This document shows, piece by piece, positions 1-6,403 of a stretch of DNA of 8,247 nucleotides. Both the position numbers and the translations under genes were made by a program. The DNA comes from Campylobacter sp. (lineage in GTDB: Bacteria; Campylobacterota; Campylobacteria; Campylobacterales; Campylobacteraceae): the NCBI GenBank assembly GCA_017940085.1, contig JAGAZK010000249.1, forward strand, positions 1 through 8,247. Reading direction: 5' to 3'. The notes under the pieces were generated by a model, which searched no databases, was not told the DNA's origin, and worked only from the letters and a program-made list of their open reading frames with translations. How positions within the stretch are numbered: the stretch's first letter is position 1; every line of letters begins with the position of its first letter.

Positions 1-1853
1 AATTTGATGGAAGCGTTTTTAAATACTCTCGCCCAAATAGCCAAAACGAGCCAAAGCATATTATCCAAAAAACGCTTTTTAAAGAAAAAGCCAAAATCAT
101 AGAAAACTGCCTTTTTGGCGTGGATATTAACCCAAACTCTTGCGAAATCGCAAGGCTTCGCCTTTGGATTGAACTACTTAAAAGCTCGTATTTTACAGAC
201 TTTTCCGAGCCAAATCCGCTTAAACAAAACGCCCTTGAAACTCTGCCAAATATCGATATAAACATAAAATGTGGAAATTCGCTAGTTTCATACTTTGCGC
301 TCAAAAATAAATTTAGCATACCAAATATTTCTTATCGTATAAATCAATACAAACACGCCGTAAATCTCTACAAAGCCGGTCTTGGCGATAAAATGTTAAT
401 TTCAAATGAGATAAAAAATTTGCAAATCACATTTAAAAATCTCTGTTTTGCGAACGAATACAAAGAAAAAGTTAAAAAATTTAAGTCCGAATGCGACAAA
501 TACTCGCAAAAATACGGTGATTATTTGGCAAAAGATGATTTAAGACTTGCTAGATATGTTTCAAATTCGTTTTTTGTGGAATTTGATGAAAATGAAGCTA
601 AAAAGGACTTTGCAAAGCTTTTAAAGCTTTATGATGAAACTTTTAGCTTAGATAATTTAAATCCATTTGAGTGGCGTTTTGAATTCCCTGAAATTTTAGA
701 TGAAAATGGCGATTTTATGGGTTTTGATTTGATTATCGCAAATCCGCCGTATATGCAAGTGCCAAAAGGTATTTTTCCGCTTAAATTTTTCCCTTATTCA
801 GAAGGCAAAGATAAAGGCAAACAAAACACTTATAAGGTTTTCATAGAACAAGCCTATAATTTAGTTAAGCCACAAGGCGAAGTCGCACTAATCACTCAAA
901 GCTCCATTATGTGCGATTTAAGTGCGACTTACACAAGAGAGCTTTTGCTAACAAAAACACAAATTCATAAATTTGTTGAATTTCCAAAAAATATTTCAAT
1001 TTTTACAAATGTTATTCAAGGTGTTTGTATTTTGCTTTTTGAAAAATCAAGCCCCAACACAAACAGCGAATTTCAAATTTCAATCCACAACGACCCGACT
1101 AAAATAAAAAAACTCGAATTTGAAAGCGTAAAACAAAAAGATATTTTACGATTTTTTCCTGCAAATTTTGAAATTCCTTTGATAAAACAAGGCGAAATGG
1201 CAGTTATAAATAAGCTAAAAACAGATAATGAAATTTTAAAAAATCTGCTTAGTGGCTCTTTGCAAGGAAACATAAACACAATCCACCTAAAACGCATTGA
1301 AAGCAGCGAATCGACAGATTATTTTATTGTAAAAGGTGCAAATATACATAGATATTATTTAGATGATAATTTTAAATTTGCAAAAATTACTGATGAAACT
1401 ACAAAGTTAGTGCAAGAAAATAAAAAATTTCCCGTTGCTTTGGTATCACAAAATATAACAGGCACTTCTGATAAATTCAGAATTCACAGCACTATCGTGC
1501 TGTCCAAAAACACAAATTTTGTGTTTTTGGACACTGCAAATATTTTATATTTGCAGTGTGCAACGCAAGCAAAATATTTGCTTGCGTTATTAAATTCCAA
1601 AATTTTAGATTGGCTTTTTAGAAAAACTAGCACAAATAATCATGTAAATTTATATGAACTTGTAAATTTACCAATCCCCCAAATAACGCCAAAAAATCAG
1701 AATTTAGCCGATGAAATAATAAAATTGGTGGATAAAATTTTAAAAGAAACAGATGAAAACGAAAGAGCAAATTTAAGTAGCGAAATAGATAAGTTAGTTT
1801 ATCAAATTTACGATTTAAACGCCGATGAAATCGCCTTAATCGAAAACGCTTAA
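1..1853 (+). CDS. Type IIG (Eco57I-like) restriction-modification DNA methyltransferase, 5'-truncated
   Basis: This is a SAM-dependent adenine-N6 DNA methyltransferase, probably the methylase plus specificity part of a fused restriction-modification enzyme. The frame is open from base 3 to the TAA at 1851-1853, giving 616 visible residues; the start and any N-terminal nuclease domain lie upstream. Numbering from base 3, residues 38-58 carry FGVDINPNSCEIARLRLW, the acidic nucleotide-binding segment typical of Eco57I-family methylases. The catalytic motif NPPY is at 247-250, within IIANPPYMQVPKG. VEFPKNISIF and ILLFEK follow as later fold elements. From about residue 415 the protein resembles the TaqI-like C-terminal specificity domain, including YLLALLNSKILDWLF and LVNLPIPQ, and it ends in a helical tail (DEIIKLVDKIL). 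A GTG at 120 is not the start, because conserved sequence precedes it. Four adjacent perfect inverted repeats occupy residues about 495-529. Whether the enzyme cuts DNA, and its recognition site, cannot be told. Family call is strong; the type IIG label is inferred. Confidence 0.9.
   Translation, partial: FDGSVFKYSRPNSQNEPKHIIQKTLFKEKAKIIENCLFGVDINPNSCEIARLRLWIELLKSSYFTDFSEPNPLKQNALETLPNIDINIKCGNSLVSYFALKNKFSIPNISYRINQYKHAVNLYKAGLGDKMLISNEIKNLQITFKNLCFANEYKEKVKKFKSECDKYSQKYGDYLAKDDLRLARYVSNSFFVEFDENEAKKDFAKLLKLYDETFSLDNLNPFEWRFEFPEILDENGDFMGFDLIIANPPYMQVPKGIFPLKFFPYSEGKDKGKQNTYKVFIEQAYNLVKPQGEVALITQSSIMCDLSATYTRELLLTKTQIHKFVEFPKNISIFTNVIQGVCILLFEKSSPNTNSEFQISIHNDPTKIKKLEFESVKQKDILRFFPANFEIPLIKQGEMAVINKLKTDNEILKNLLSGSLQGNINTIHLKRIESSESTDYFIVKGANIHRYYLDDNFKFAKITDETTKLVQENKKFPVALVSQNITGTSDKFRIHSTIVLSKNTNFVFLDTANILYLQCATQAKYLLALLNSKILDWLFRKTSTNNHVNLYELVNLPIPQITPKNQNLADEIIKLVDKILKETDENERANLSSEIDKLVYQIYDLNADEIALIENA
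880..930. repeat. 10-bp inverted repeat with 31-nt loop in methyltransferase gene
   Basis: The left arm aagtcgcact (880-889) is the exact reverse complement of agtgcgactt (921-930). It lies in coding sequence just after the NPPY catalytic motif. The arms are half G+C, well above the local average, so the pairing is less likely to be a by-product of A+T richness. No function is implied. Confidence 0.6.
1486..1588. repeat. Array of four abutting perfect inverted repeats inside the methyltransferase coding sequence
   Basis: Four dyads follow one another with almost no spacing. Dyad 1 is 1486-1503 (7-bp arms acagcac/gtgctgt, 4-nt loop). Dyad 2 is 1501-1533 (16-bp arms, left arm tgtccaaaaacacaaa, centred on the single base 1517). 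Dyad 3 is 1531-1559 (13-bp arms, left arm acactgcaaatat, 3-nt loop). Dyad 4 is 1562-1588 (12-bp arms, left arm aacgcaagcaaa, 3-nt loop). Dyads 1/2 and 2/3 share three bases each, and dyads 3/4 are separated by two. The four arm sequences differ, so this is not one repeat copied four times. The reading frame stays open and encodes ordinary-looking TaqI-C-type sequence. No function is assigned. Confidence 0.9.
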
Positions 1854-1879
1854 ATTTGCTTTTTTGAAAATTCTTTTAA

Positions 1880-1981
1880 GATTCTTTGCTACACTTCGTT
1901 TCGCTCAGAATGACACAAATTGGCGAATTTACAAATCTCTTATAATGACACTATTTGTTATTTTTAGTAAAGCAAAGAATC
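1880..1981. repeat. Intergenic element bounded by 11-bp inverted repeats
   Basis: The 179-bp space between the convergent methyltransferase and AsmA-like genes holds gattctttgct at 1880-1890 and its exact reverse complement agcaaagaatc at 1971-1981. Inside, aatgacac occurs twice (1909-1916 and 1944-1951). The left part, running from gattctttgct through cttcgtttcgctcagaatg to 1916, resembles an interspersed motif of the 'GATTCTTCGCT...CAGAATGACA' kind that I associate with intergenic DNA of many bacteria; I cannot confirm this here. The right part looks like a degraded, inverted second copy. No ORF, tRNA or convincing rho-independent terminator was seen in 1854-2032. Confidence 0.55.
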
Positions 1982-2032
1982 CAAAATTTAATTAAATTTA
2001 GAAGTGAATTTGGTTAAAGTTTATAAATTAAT

Positions 2033-4555
2033 TTACTCACCCAATAGATTTTTTGGTAGTTCGATAATATTTTTTAGCATATTAAATGGTATATTTATCA
2101 AATCCCCAGCTATTTGAGTTTTAAACTCTGGATTATCAATTGAGCCTGTGATTTTGATAGCTGTTGTGATTTTTTTGTCTTTGCCAAGCAAAATATAGTT
2201 TATCAAAGGCAAGTTTTTAATAAGTCTTGTGGCGTCTTTGAGATATGATAATTCCATATCGATATTTATGATTTTGCTTTGTAGATTTACTTCGCCTTGA
2301 GCCAGTATATCGGCACTATCGCCACGCAAAAACAAAGTAGAAATATTGATTTGATCTTGTTTTTTATCAGCCACCAAATAGCCGTCTTTGATATGAAAGC
2401 CTTTGAGATTAAATTTTGGCATACTTAGTGTAGAAATCGATGGAATCGTATTTATAAACGCAAACAAATTTTGATAAAAACGAAAATTTGCTAGATATGA
2501 ATCTGTAAATTTGAGCATAATTTTCATATCATCAAGGCTTGATCCGATAATTTTAGCATCAAAAACGCCGTCATTAAAAGAATCAGAGCCTAAAATTTGA
2601 TTGACAAAATCGCTGTTTAGGTTCGCACCCTCAATTGCGATTTGATTGTTTTTGGATTTGTTGTATCTAAACACAGAATCTTCAAATTTGCCCATAAAAT
2701 TCATACCATTTTGCATAAATCTGATCTCGCACTCATCAAAATCAAGCTCTTTGTTAAAATCTTTGATATTAAATGTCAAATTTGATCCATAAACAATGGT
2801 TTTATCAAGATTTGAGCCAAGATCTGAGCTATCTAAATTTATTTGTAGGTCGGCCAAATTTATATGTGTGCTTTTATCATCGATCTTAAATCCTATAAAT
2901 TTCGTCTTGCTTTTGCCAGTTATATTATCAGCTACAACTATACTAAAATCGTCTTTTTTGTATGTGTTGCCATTGAGATCAAATAATCCTAAATCAAATC
3001 TGAGATTTTTTAGATTGATTGTGTTTGCGTTTTTGTTTGAATTTATGATGATTTTAGAATCCAAAATATTGAGTTGTTTCATCAAATTTGAATATTTTTT
3101 CAAATCTTTCACGCTCTCAATCTCAAAGCCGTTTTTTGTGATTTCTGCTTTAAATTTAATCTTTGGGGCATCAAATTTAATATTTTTAGAAAAATCAATT
3201 GCGAGAGTGGTTTGTTGTTTGGGGATATTTAATACTTCGCATTTATCACCACCAACGCAAATTTTATTGAGATTTCCTTTTAAATTTGCATTGAGTTTGT
3301 TTAAATTTATATCTGCACTCAAATTTGCATTTAGGATTTGGTTTTTGATATTGCTTTGAGATACGATGACTTTATCATTGCTCAAAATAACTTCACTTTT
3401 ATCCACGCTCAAAGGAAAATCCCCAAAGCTAAGATTTGCATCTTTTAGATCAAATTTACCAGCTACTTCTATTTTAAACGGCACTGGAAAAATTTTCAAA
3501 GCTAAATCCGTTTGGAGTTTGCCACTTTTTTGCTCCAAACCAAAATCTATTTCATAGGCTTTTAAAATATCGTTGATTTTGGAATCTAGCATTGATGAAG
3601 ATCTAATCAAGACATTGATATTTGTGCGGTTTTGGGTAAGTCTATCGATAAAAACTTCGCTACCGCTTATGTTTTTGCCTTCCCAAATCGGCTCATACAG
3701 CTTAAATCCTAAAACATCATCTTCTAAAGTGATTTTGGCACTTTTGACTTTGACAGGTGGGACATTTTCGTGAAATTTAATGCTCAAATTTTTAGCATAA
3801 GCTTCGCCGACAAACATTTTTGGGATATATTTTTGGCTTTTTATATTGATATTGCCTTTAAATTTAGCTAATTTATAATCATCAGCGATGATATATCCAT
3901 ATATCCAATTTCTTACTTCATCGCTTAATTCAACTGCTTTTGCTAAATTTGATATAAAATTTTTAATCGTTTTTGCACTCACATCATAAATCTCAAAATC
4001 CAAAATATCTCTTTTGAGATTGGCTTTTATTTTGCCTTTGAGTTCATAAGAGCTAAATTCTCCAAGCAGCACATATTTGTCTGCGAAAAAATTGGCATCT
4101 GATTCGCCTTTGAAATGAAGATCAAAATTTTTTAGGCTAAATTCTGTGATTTGTAGATTTACAATCCTGCCTTTGTCGTAAATATCGGCTATAAATAAAA
4201 TATCAGGTGTATTTATGATGAGATTATTATTTTTGAAAAATATATTTAAATCTTGATCTGAAATTTGACCGCTAATATTGATTTCTTCAAATAGTGATAG
4301 TATCAAAGAAATAAATTTTTTCAGCTCCCCTAAAGAAAAATCACTCTCTTCATTGCTTTGAATTTGCAAATTTTGGATTTGCAAAATTATTTTTTTATCT
4401 AATTTAATATACAATTCACTTATTGTTATATGTTTTGTGATAAAATTCTCAACTCGTATTCCATTTTTTAGATTTATAATCAAGGCAGAAACTAAAATGA
4501 TAAGAAGAAAAAGAAAAAAAATTAATTTTTTGAGAGTTTTTGAAGCTCTTTTCAT
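2033..4555 (-). CDS. AsmA/YhdP-like (DUF3971 and AsmA-like C-terminal) inner-membrane-anchored periplasmic protein
   Basis: The 840-residue protein has the AsmA/TamB/YhdP architecture: one N-terminal anchor and a long beta-rich periplasmic domain. Relatives form grooved bridges that help move phospholipids from inner to outer membrane; applying that role here is inference. Residues 1-10 are basic (MKRASKTLKK) and 11-28 form the membrane anchor (LIFFLFLLIILVSALI). Residues about 190-350 resemble DUF3971, including RNWIYGYIIADDYKLAKFKG. The C-terminal part, about 650-840, has the AsmA-like signature LPLINYILLGKDKK then KITGSIDNPEF. It is shorter than E. coli YhdP or TamB (each over 1,200 residues). 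C433 and C439 (ICVGGDKCE) could form a disulfide if periplasmic. The ATG at 4555 is supported by AGGA (4561-4564) five bases upstream. The first 59 bp overlap the 5' end of mltG on the other strand. Confidence 0.85.
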   Translation of the reverse strand: MKRASKTLKKLIFFLFLLIILVSALIINLKNGIRVENFITKHITISELYIKLDKKIILQIQNLQIQSNEESDFSLGELKKFISLILSLFEEINISGQISDQDLNIFFKNNNLIINTPDILFIADIYDKGRIVNLQITEFSLKNFDLHFKGESDANFFADKYVLLGEFSSYELKGKIKANLKRDILDFEIYDVSAKTIKNFISNLAKAVELSDEVRNWIYGYIIADDYKLAKFKGNINIKSQKYIPKMFVGEAYAKNLSIKFHENVPPVKVKSAKITLEDDVLGFKLYEPIWEGKNISGSEVFIDRLTQNRTNINVLIRSSSMLDSKINDILKAYEIDFGLEQKSGKLQTDLALKIFPVPFKIEVAGKFDLKDANLSFGDFPLSVDKSEVILSNDKVIVSQSNIKNQILNANLSADINLNKLNANLKGNLNKICVGGDKCEVLNIPKQQTTLAIDFSKNIKFDAPKIKFKAEITKNGFEIESVKDLKKYSNLMKQLNILDSKIIINSNKNANTINLKNLRFDLGLFDLNGNTYKKDDFSIVVADNITGKSKTKFIGFKIDDKSTHINLADLQINLDSSDLGSNLDKTIVYGSNLTFNIKDFNKELDFDECEIRFMQNGMNFMGKFEDSVFRYNKSKNNQIAIEGANLNSDFVNQILGSDSFNDGVFDAKIIGSSLDDMKIMLKFTDSYLANFRFYQNLFAFINTIPSISTLSMPKFNLKGFHIKDGYLVADKKQDQINISTLFLRGDSADILAQGEVNLQSKIINIDMELSYLKDATRLIKNLPLINYILLGKDKKITTAIKITGSIDNPEFKTQIAGDLINIPFNMLKNIIELPKNLLGE
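4438..4446 (+). promoter_or_regulatory. Candidate extended -10 promoter for mltG, inside the AsmA-like gene
   Basis: TG-a-TAAAAT at 4438-4446 fits an extended -10 box. It would start transcription near 4453 and give a leader of about 44 nt that includes the AAGG at 4482-4485 upstream of the ATG at 4497. A perfect TATAAT at 4475-4480 is an alternative, but its transcript would begin near 4487 and lose the ribosome binding site. Either promoter lies within the coding sequence of the opposite-strand gene. Assignment is by eye. Confidence 0.3.
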
Positions 4556-5522
4556 AATATTCCTATGTATTTGTATCTATCTTGCAAAACCAATGCAAAC
4601 AAGCAAAGTCGTGTATTTGCCAAATGGAAGCACGAGCAAAATTATATCATATTTATCTTTACGAAATTTTGACATAAGTAAATTTGATATTATTTTTTTG
4701 AAGTTTTTTGGTATGCCACAATCTGGCTGGATAGATGTCCAATACGAAAAAACAAGCAAATTTGACTTTTTGTATCAAATCACAAATGCAAAAGCTGCAA
4801 TGACCGATATTACGCTAATTCCGGGCGAGACGAGTGAGTATTTTTTGCTCCAAACTTCAAAACAACTTGGGCTAAATTATGATATTTTAGTTAGAGAGCT
4901 AAAACTGCTTTCACCGATACCTGAGGGATTTTTAGTGCCTGATACTTACAAAATCCCAATCGGAATAGAAGAAAAGCATTTGATTTTTTATCTTGTCAAT
5001 ACTTCTAAAGCCAAACACGAAGAAATGAGTAAAAAAATCTTTGGAGTTTGGGACGAAAAACAATGGTATAAATACCTAAAAGTAGCTTCCATCGTCCAAA
5101 AAGAAGCAGCTAGCGAAGATGAAATGCCTTTGGTGGCTTCTGTTATTTACAATCGTCTAAAAAAGGGCTACAGACTTCAAATGGACGGCACACTAAATTA
5201 TGGGCTTTATTCTCATGATAAAATCACTAGAGAACGCATAGATAGCGACAAAACCAGCTACAATACATACAAACGCTATGGTTTGCCAGAATTTGCTGTG
5301 TGTAATGTATCGTTTGCTGCGATAAAAGCGGCGATTTTCCCAAAAAAGAGTGATTATTTGTATTTCGTGCGAAATAAAGACACGGGCAAACACGCATTTA
5401 CCAGCACTTTGATTGATCACAATAAAGAAATCAAAAAATCAAATCAAGCCCAAAATAAAGCAACCAAATCAAATAAATCCACTCAAAAAAATACCCAAAA
5501 AAAATCCACCCCAAAAAAATAA
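4497..5522 (+). CDS. mltG: Endolytic murein transglycosylase MltG (YceG-like)
   Basis: MltG cleaves nascent peptidoglycan glycan strands at the inner membrane and is thought to end their elongation. The 341-residue form starts MIRRKRKKIN, has a membrane anchor at about 13-30 (RVFEALFIIFLCICIYLA), a LysM-like segment at about 35-75, and the catalytic YceG domain. The catalytic glutamate is E203 in SIVQKEAASEDE, followed by VASVIYNRL, RLQMDGTLNYG, SYNTYKRYGLP and DYLYFVRN. The usual GLPPxPIxNPS stretch reads GLPEFAVCNVS here. From about residue 313 there is a low-complexity Lys/Asn/Thr/Ser/Gln tail ending KKSTPKK. I chose ATG 4497, preceded by AAGG at 4482-4485; an in-frame GTG at 4437 would add 20 residues before the basic segment and lengthen the overlap. 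The 5' end overlaps the divergent AsmA-like gene by 59 bp. Confidence 0.92.
   Translation: MIRRKRKKINFLRVFEALFIIFLCICIYLAKPMQTSKVVYLPNGSTSKIISYLSLRNFDISKFDIIFLKFFGMPQSGWIDVQYEKTSKFDFLYQITNAKAAMTDITLIPGETSEYFLLQTSKQLGLNYDILVRELKLLSPIPEGFLVPDTYKIPIGIEEKHLIFYLVNTSKAKHEEMSKKIFGVWDEKQWYKYLKVASIVQKEAASEDEMPLVASVIYNRLKKGYRLQMDGTLNYGLYSHDKITRERIDSDKTSYNTYKRYGLPEFAVCNVSFAAIKAAIFPKKSDYLYFVRNKDTGKHAFTSTLIDHNKEIKKSNQAQNKATKSNKSTQKNTQKKSTPKK
4556..4564 (-). promoter_or_regulatory. Ribosome binding site fixing the start of the AsmA-like gene
   Basis: On the minus strand AGGA (4564-4561) precedes the ATG (4555-4553) by five bases (atatt). This fixes the start of the 840-residue protein just before its basic segment and membrane anchor, and so confirms the overlap with mltG. 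Confidence 0.7.
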
Positions 5523-5708
5523 ATTTGTTTGATTGGCGAATTTATTTAATAAATTTAGATGATTTTTGGTTAGTAAATTTAATAAATTTAGTCTAAATTT
5601 ACGCCTTTTAGAAGTGTTAAAAAAATATCTCAATAGTCAAAATTTATAAATTTAGTTAAATTTACAGCTTAATAATCAAATTTATTTAAGTTTTTGAGTA
5701 AATTTGAA
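5523..5708. other. Convergent intergenic spacer rich in AAATTT
   Basis: The space between mltG and the Crp/Fnr gene holds no ORF or RNA gene that I can support. AAATTT occurs at 5521 (overlapping the mltG stop), 5551, 5575, 5584, 5595, 5640, 5648, 5658, 5678 and 5700. A 9-bp A/T-only dyad, aaataaatt at 5517-5525 with aatttattt at 5539-5547, could weakly end mltG transcription but lacks a G+C stem and a T-run. A near-continuous dyad lies at 5583-5601 (taaatttag, one base, ctaaattta). The 13-mer attggcgaattta at 5532-5544 also occurs at 1919-1931. Confidence 0.6.
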
Positions 5709-6350
5709 CTAAATTTGCTTTTTTATTGTAATTTTTCCTCTAGTTAAACAAATTTCGCCGTTTTTTTCCATATCTTTAAGTATCCTCGAAACTACTTCTC
5801 TAGCTGTGCCAAGCTCACTTGCTATAGTTTCGTGAGTAGTTTTTAAAACACCATTTTTAGCATTTTTATAAATAAAATCCAAAATCCTTTTAGAAAGCGG
5901 TGTAAAAAGTGCTGTTTGCATTATATTCATACTCATAGCAAATCGTTTTGAAATGAGATTGAGCGTGTAATTTGTGAGTTTTTGGTATTTTTGTCTAATT
6001 TGTGAAAAAATATTTGAATCAATCAAAATCATTTCTAAGTTTTCTTTGACTTCTAAATTTATTTCAAATTGCAGATTTTGGTTCATACAAGGCATACACA
6101 AAACGCACTCATCGCCCGGATTTAAGTTAAAAATCGTGATTTCTTTGCCCAAATCTTGAACAAAAGCTCTAATTTTGCCACATTTAACAATCACAAATCC
6201 ATAGCAATTTGCTCCATTTGGGTATAAAATTTGTCCTTTTTGACATTTGATATATGTGGCATTTTGCGTAATTGTTTCTAAATCATCTTTGCTTAGATCA
6301 AATTGACTAAATTTGTCTTTGAGTAAATTTTCATCGGCTTTATTGAGCAA
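5709..6350 (-). CDS. Crp/Fnr-family transcriptional regulator with CxxCxxC cluster
   Basis: The 213-residue protein has the usual Crp/Fnr layout and length. A cyclic-nucleotide-binding-type beta roll spans about 18-112 (GQILYPNGANCYGFVIVKCG, then ITIFNLNPGDE). A long dimerisation helix spans about 115-145. A winged helix-turn-helix spans about 150-211, with THETIASELGTAREVVSRIL as the helix-turn-helix. The start is TTG at 6350-6348, because the codon follows AAAGGA (6362-6357) by six bases and no ATG precedes the conserved fold. Cysteines are at 36, 49, 57, 82, 85, 88 and 201; C82, C85 and C88 form ECVLCMPCM in the loop where many Crp/Fnr proteins have one or two. An effector (redox, Fe-S, nitric oxide or heme) is possible but unproven. 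The gene is divergent from the ferredoxin/cytochrome operon, its likely target. The ligand is unknown. Confidence 0.9.
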   Translation of the reverse strand: MLNKADENLLKDKFSQFDLSKDDLETITQNATYIKCQKGQILYPNGANCYGFVIVKCGKIRAFVQDLGKEITIFNLNPGDECVLCMPCMNQNLQFEINLEVKENLEMILIDSNIFSQIRQKYQKLTNYTLNLISKRFAMSMNIMQTALFTPLSKRILDFIYKNAKNGVLKTTHETIASELGTAREVVSRILKDMEKNGEICLTRGKITIKKQI

Positions 6351-6362
6351 ATTTAATCCTTT
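6351..6362 (-). promoter_or_regulatory. Ribosome binding site deciding the TTG start of the regulator
   Basis: On the minus strand AAAGGA (6362-6357) is followed by ttaaat and then TTG CTC AAT AAA. This is a strong Shine-Dalgarno at good spacing and makes the rare TTG start credible. The left half of the divergent-region dyad (6359-6365) overlaps it. Confidence 0.65.
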
Positions 6363-6385
6363 GTGATTTTATTACAGACACAAAG
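6359..6385. promoter_or_regulatory. Candidate operator dyad between the Crp/Fnr gene and the ferredoxin operon
   Basis: ctttgtg (6359-6365) and its exact reverse complement cacaaag (6379-6385) are 13 bases apart. Overlapping this, TGTGA (6362-6366) and TTACA (6372-6376) form a tighter imperfect dyad with a more Crp-like half-site spacing. The region lies upstream of the ferredoxin -10 box and over the predicted leader of the regulator, a position that would allow activation of one and repression of the other. Regulatory function is inferred from position and symmetry only. Confidence 0.4.
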
Positions 6386-6389
6386 TGCG

Positions 6390-6395
6390 ATTTTA
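6390..6395 (-). promoter_or_regulatory. Candidate -10 box of the Crp/Fnr gene
   Basis: On the minus strand TAAAAT at 6395-6390 directly follows tatg. Transcription from about 6382 would give a leader of about 31 nt containing the AAAGGA. A second candidate, TAATAAAAT nearer the gene, would leave a very short leader. No -35 box is visible, as is usual in Campylobacter. Confidence 0.3.
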
Positions 6396-6397
6396 CA

Positions 6398-6403
6398 TAT
6401 AAT
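6398..6403 (+). promoter_or_regulatory. -10 box of the ferredoxin/cytochrome b operon
   Basis: A perfect TATAAT at 6398-6403 lies 28 bases before the ATG at 6431, predicting a start near 6410 and a leader of about 20 nt carrying AAGGA (6421-6425). No TTGACA-like -35 is seen. The dyad centre at 6372 is about 38 bases upstream of the predicted start, close to the usual site of a Crp/Fnr activator that contacts polymerase at the -35 region. Confidence 0.5.

Noticed and set aside
120..122. GTG as start of the methyltransferase
   Set aside because: The frame is open to the window edge and the residues before it (ENCLFG) belong to the conserved motif, so the gene begins upstream.
1854..1890. Rho-independent terminator after the methyltransferase
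   Set aside because: Only a 4-bp A/T-rich dyad is visible and it is not followed by a T-run.
2796..3359. 187-codon open frame antisense to the AsmA-like gene
   Set aside because: Composition looks like an antisense shadow, rich in Phe/Leu/Ser; no recognisable domain, and the opposite strand encodes a clear protein.
4475..4480. Perfect TATAAT before mltG
   Set aside because: Transcription from it would start after the Shine-Dalgarno, leaving about 10 nt of leader; kept only as an alternative to 4438-4446.
4437..4496. In-frame GTG giving MltG 20 extra residues
   Set aside because: The extension precedes the basic, membrane-anchor start typical of MltG and lacks a good Shine-Dalgarno; ATG 4497 fits better.
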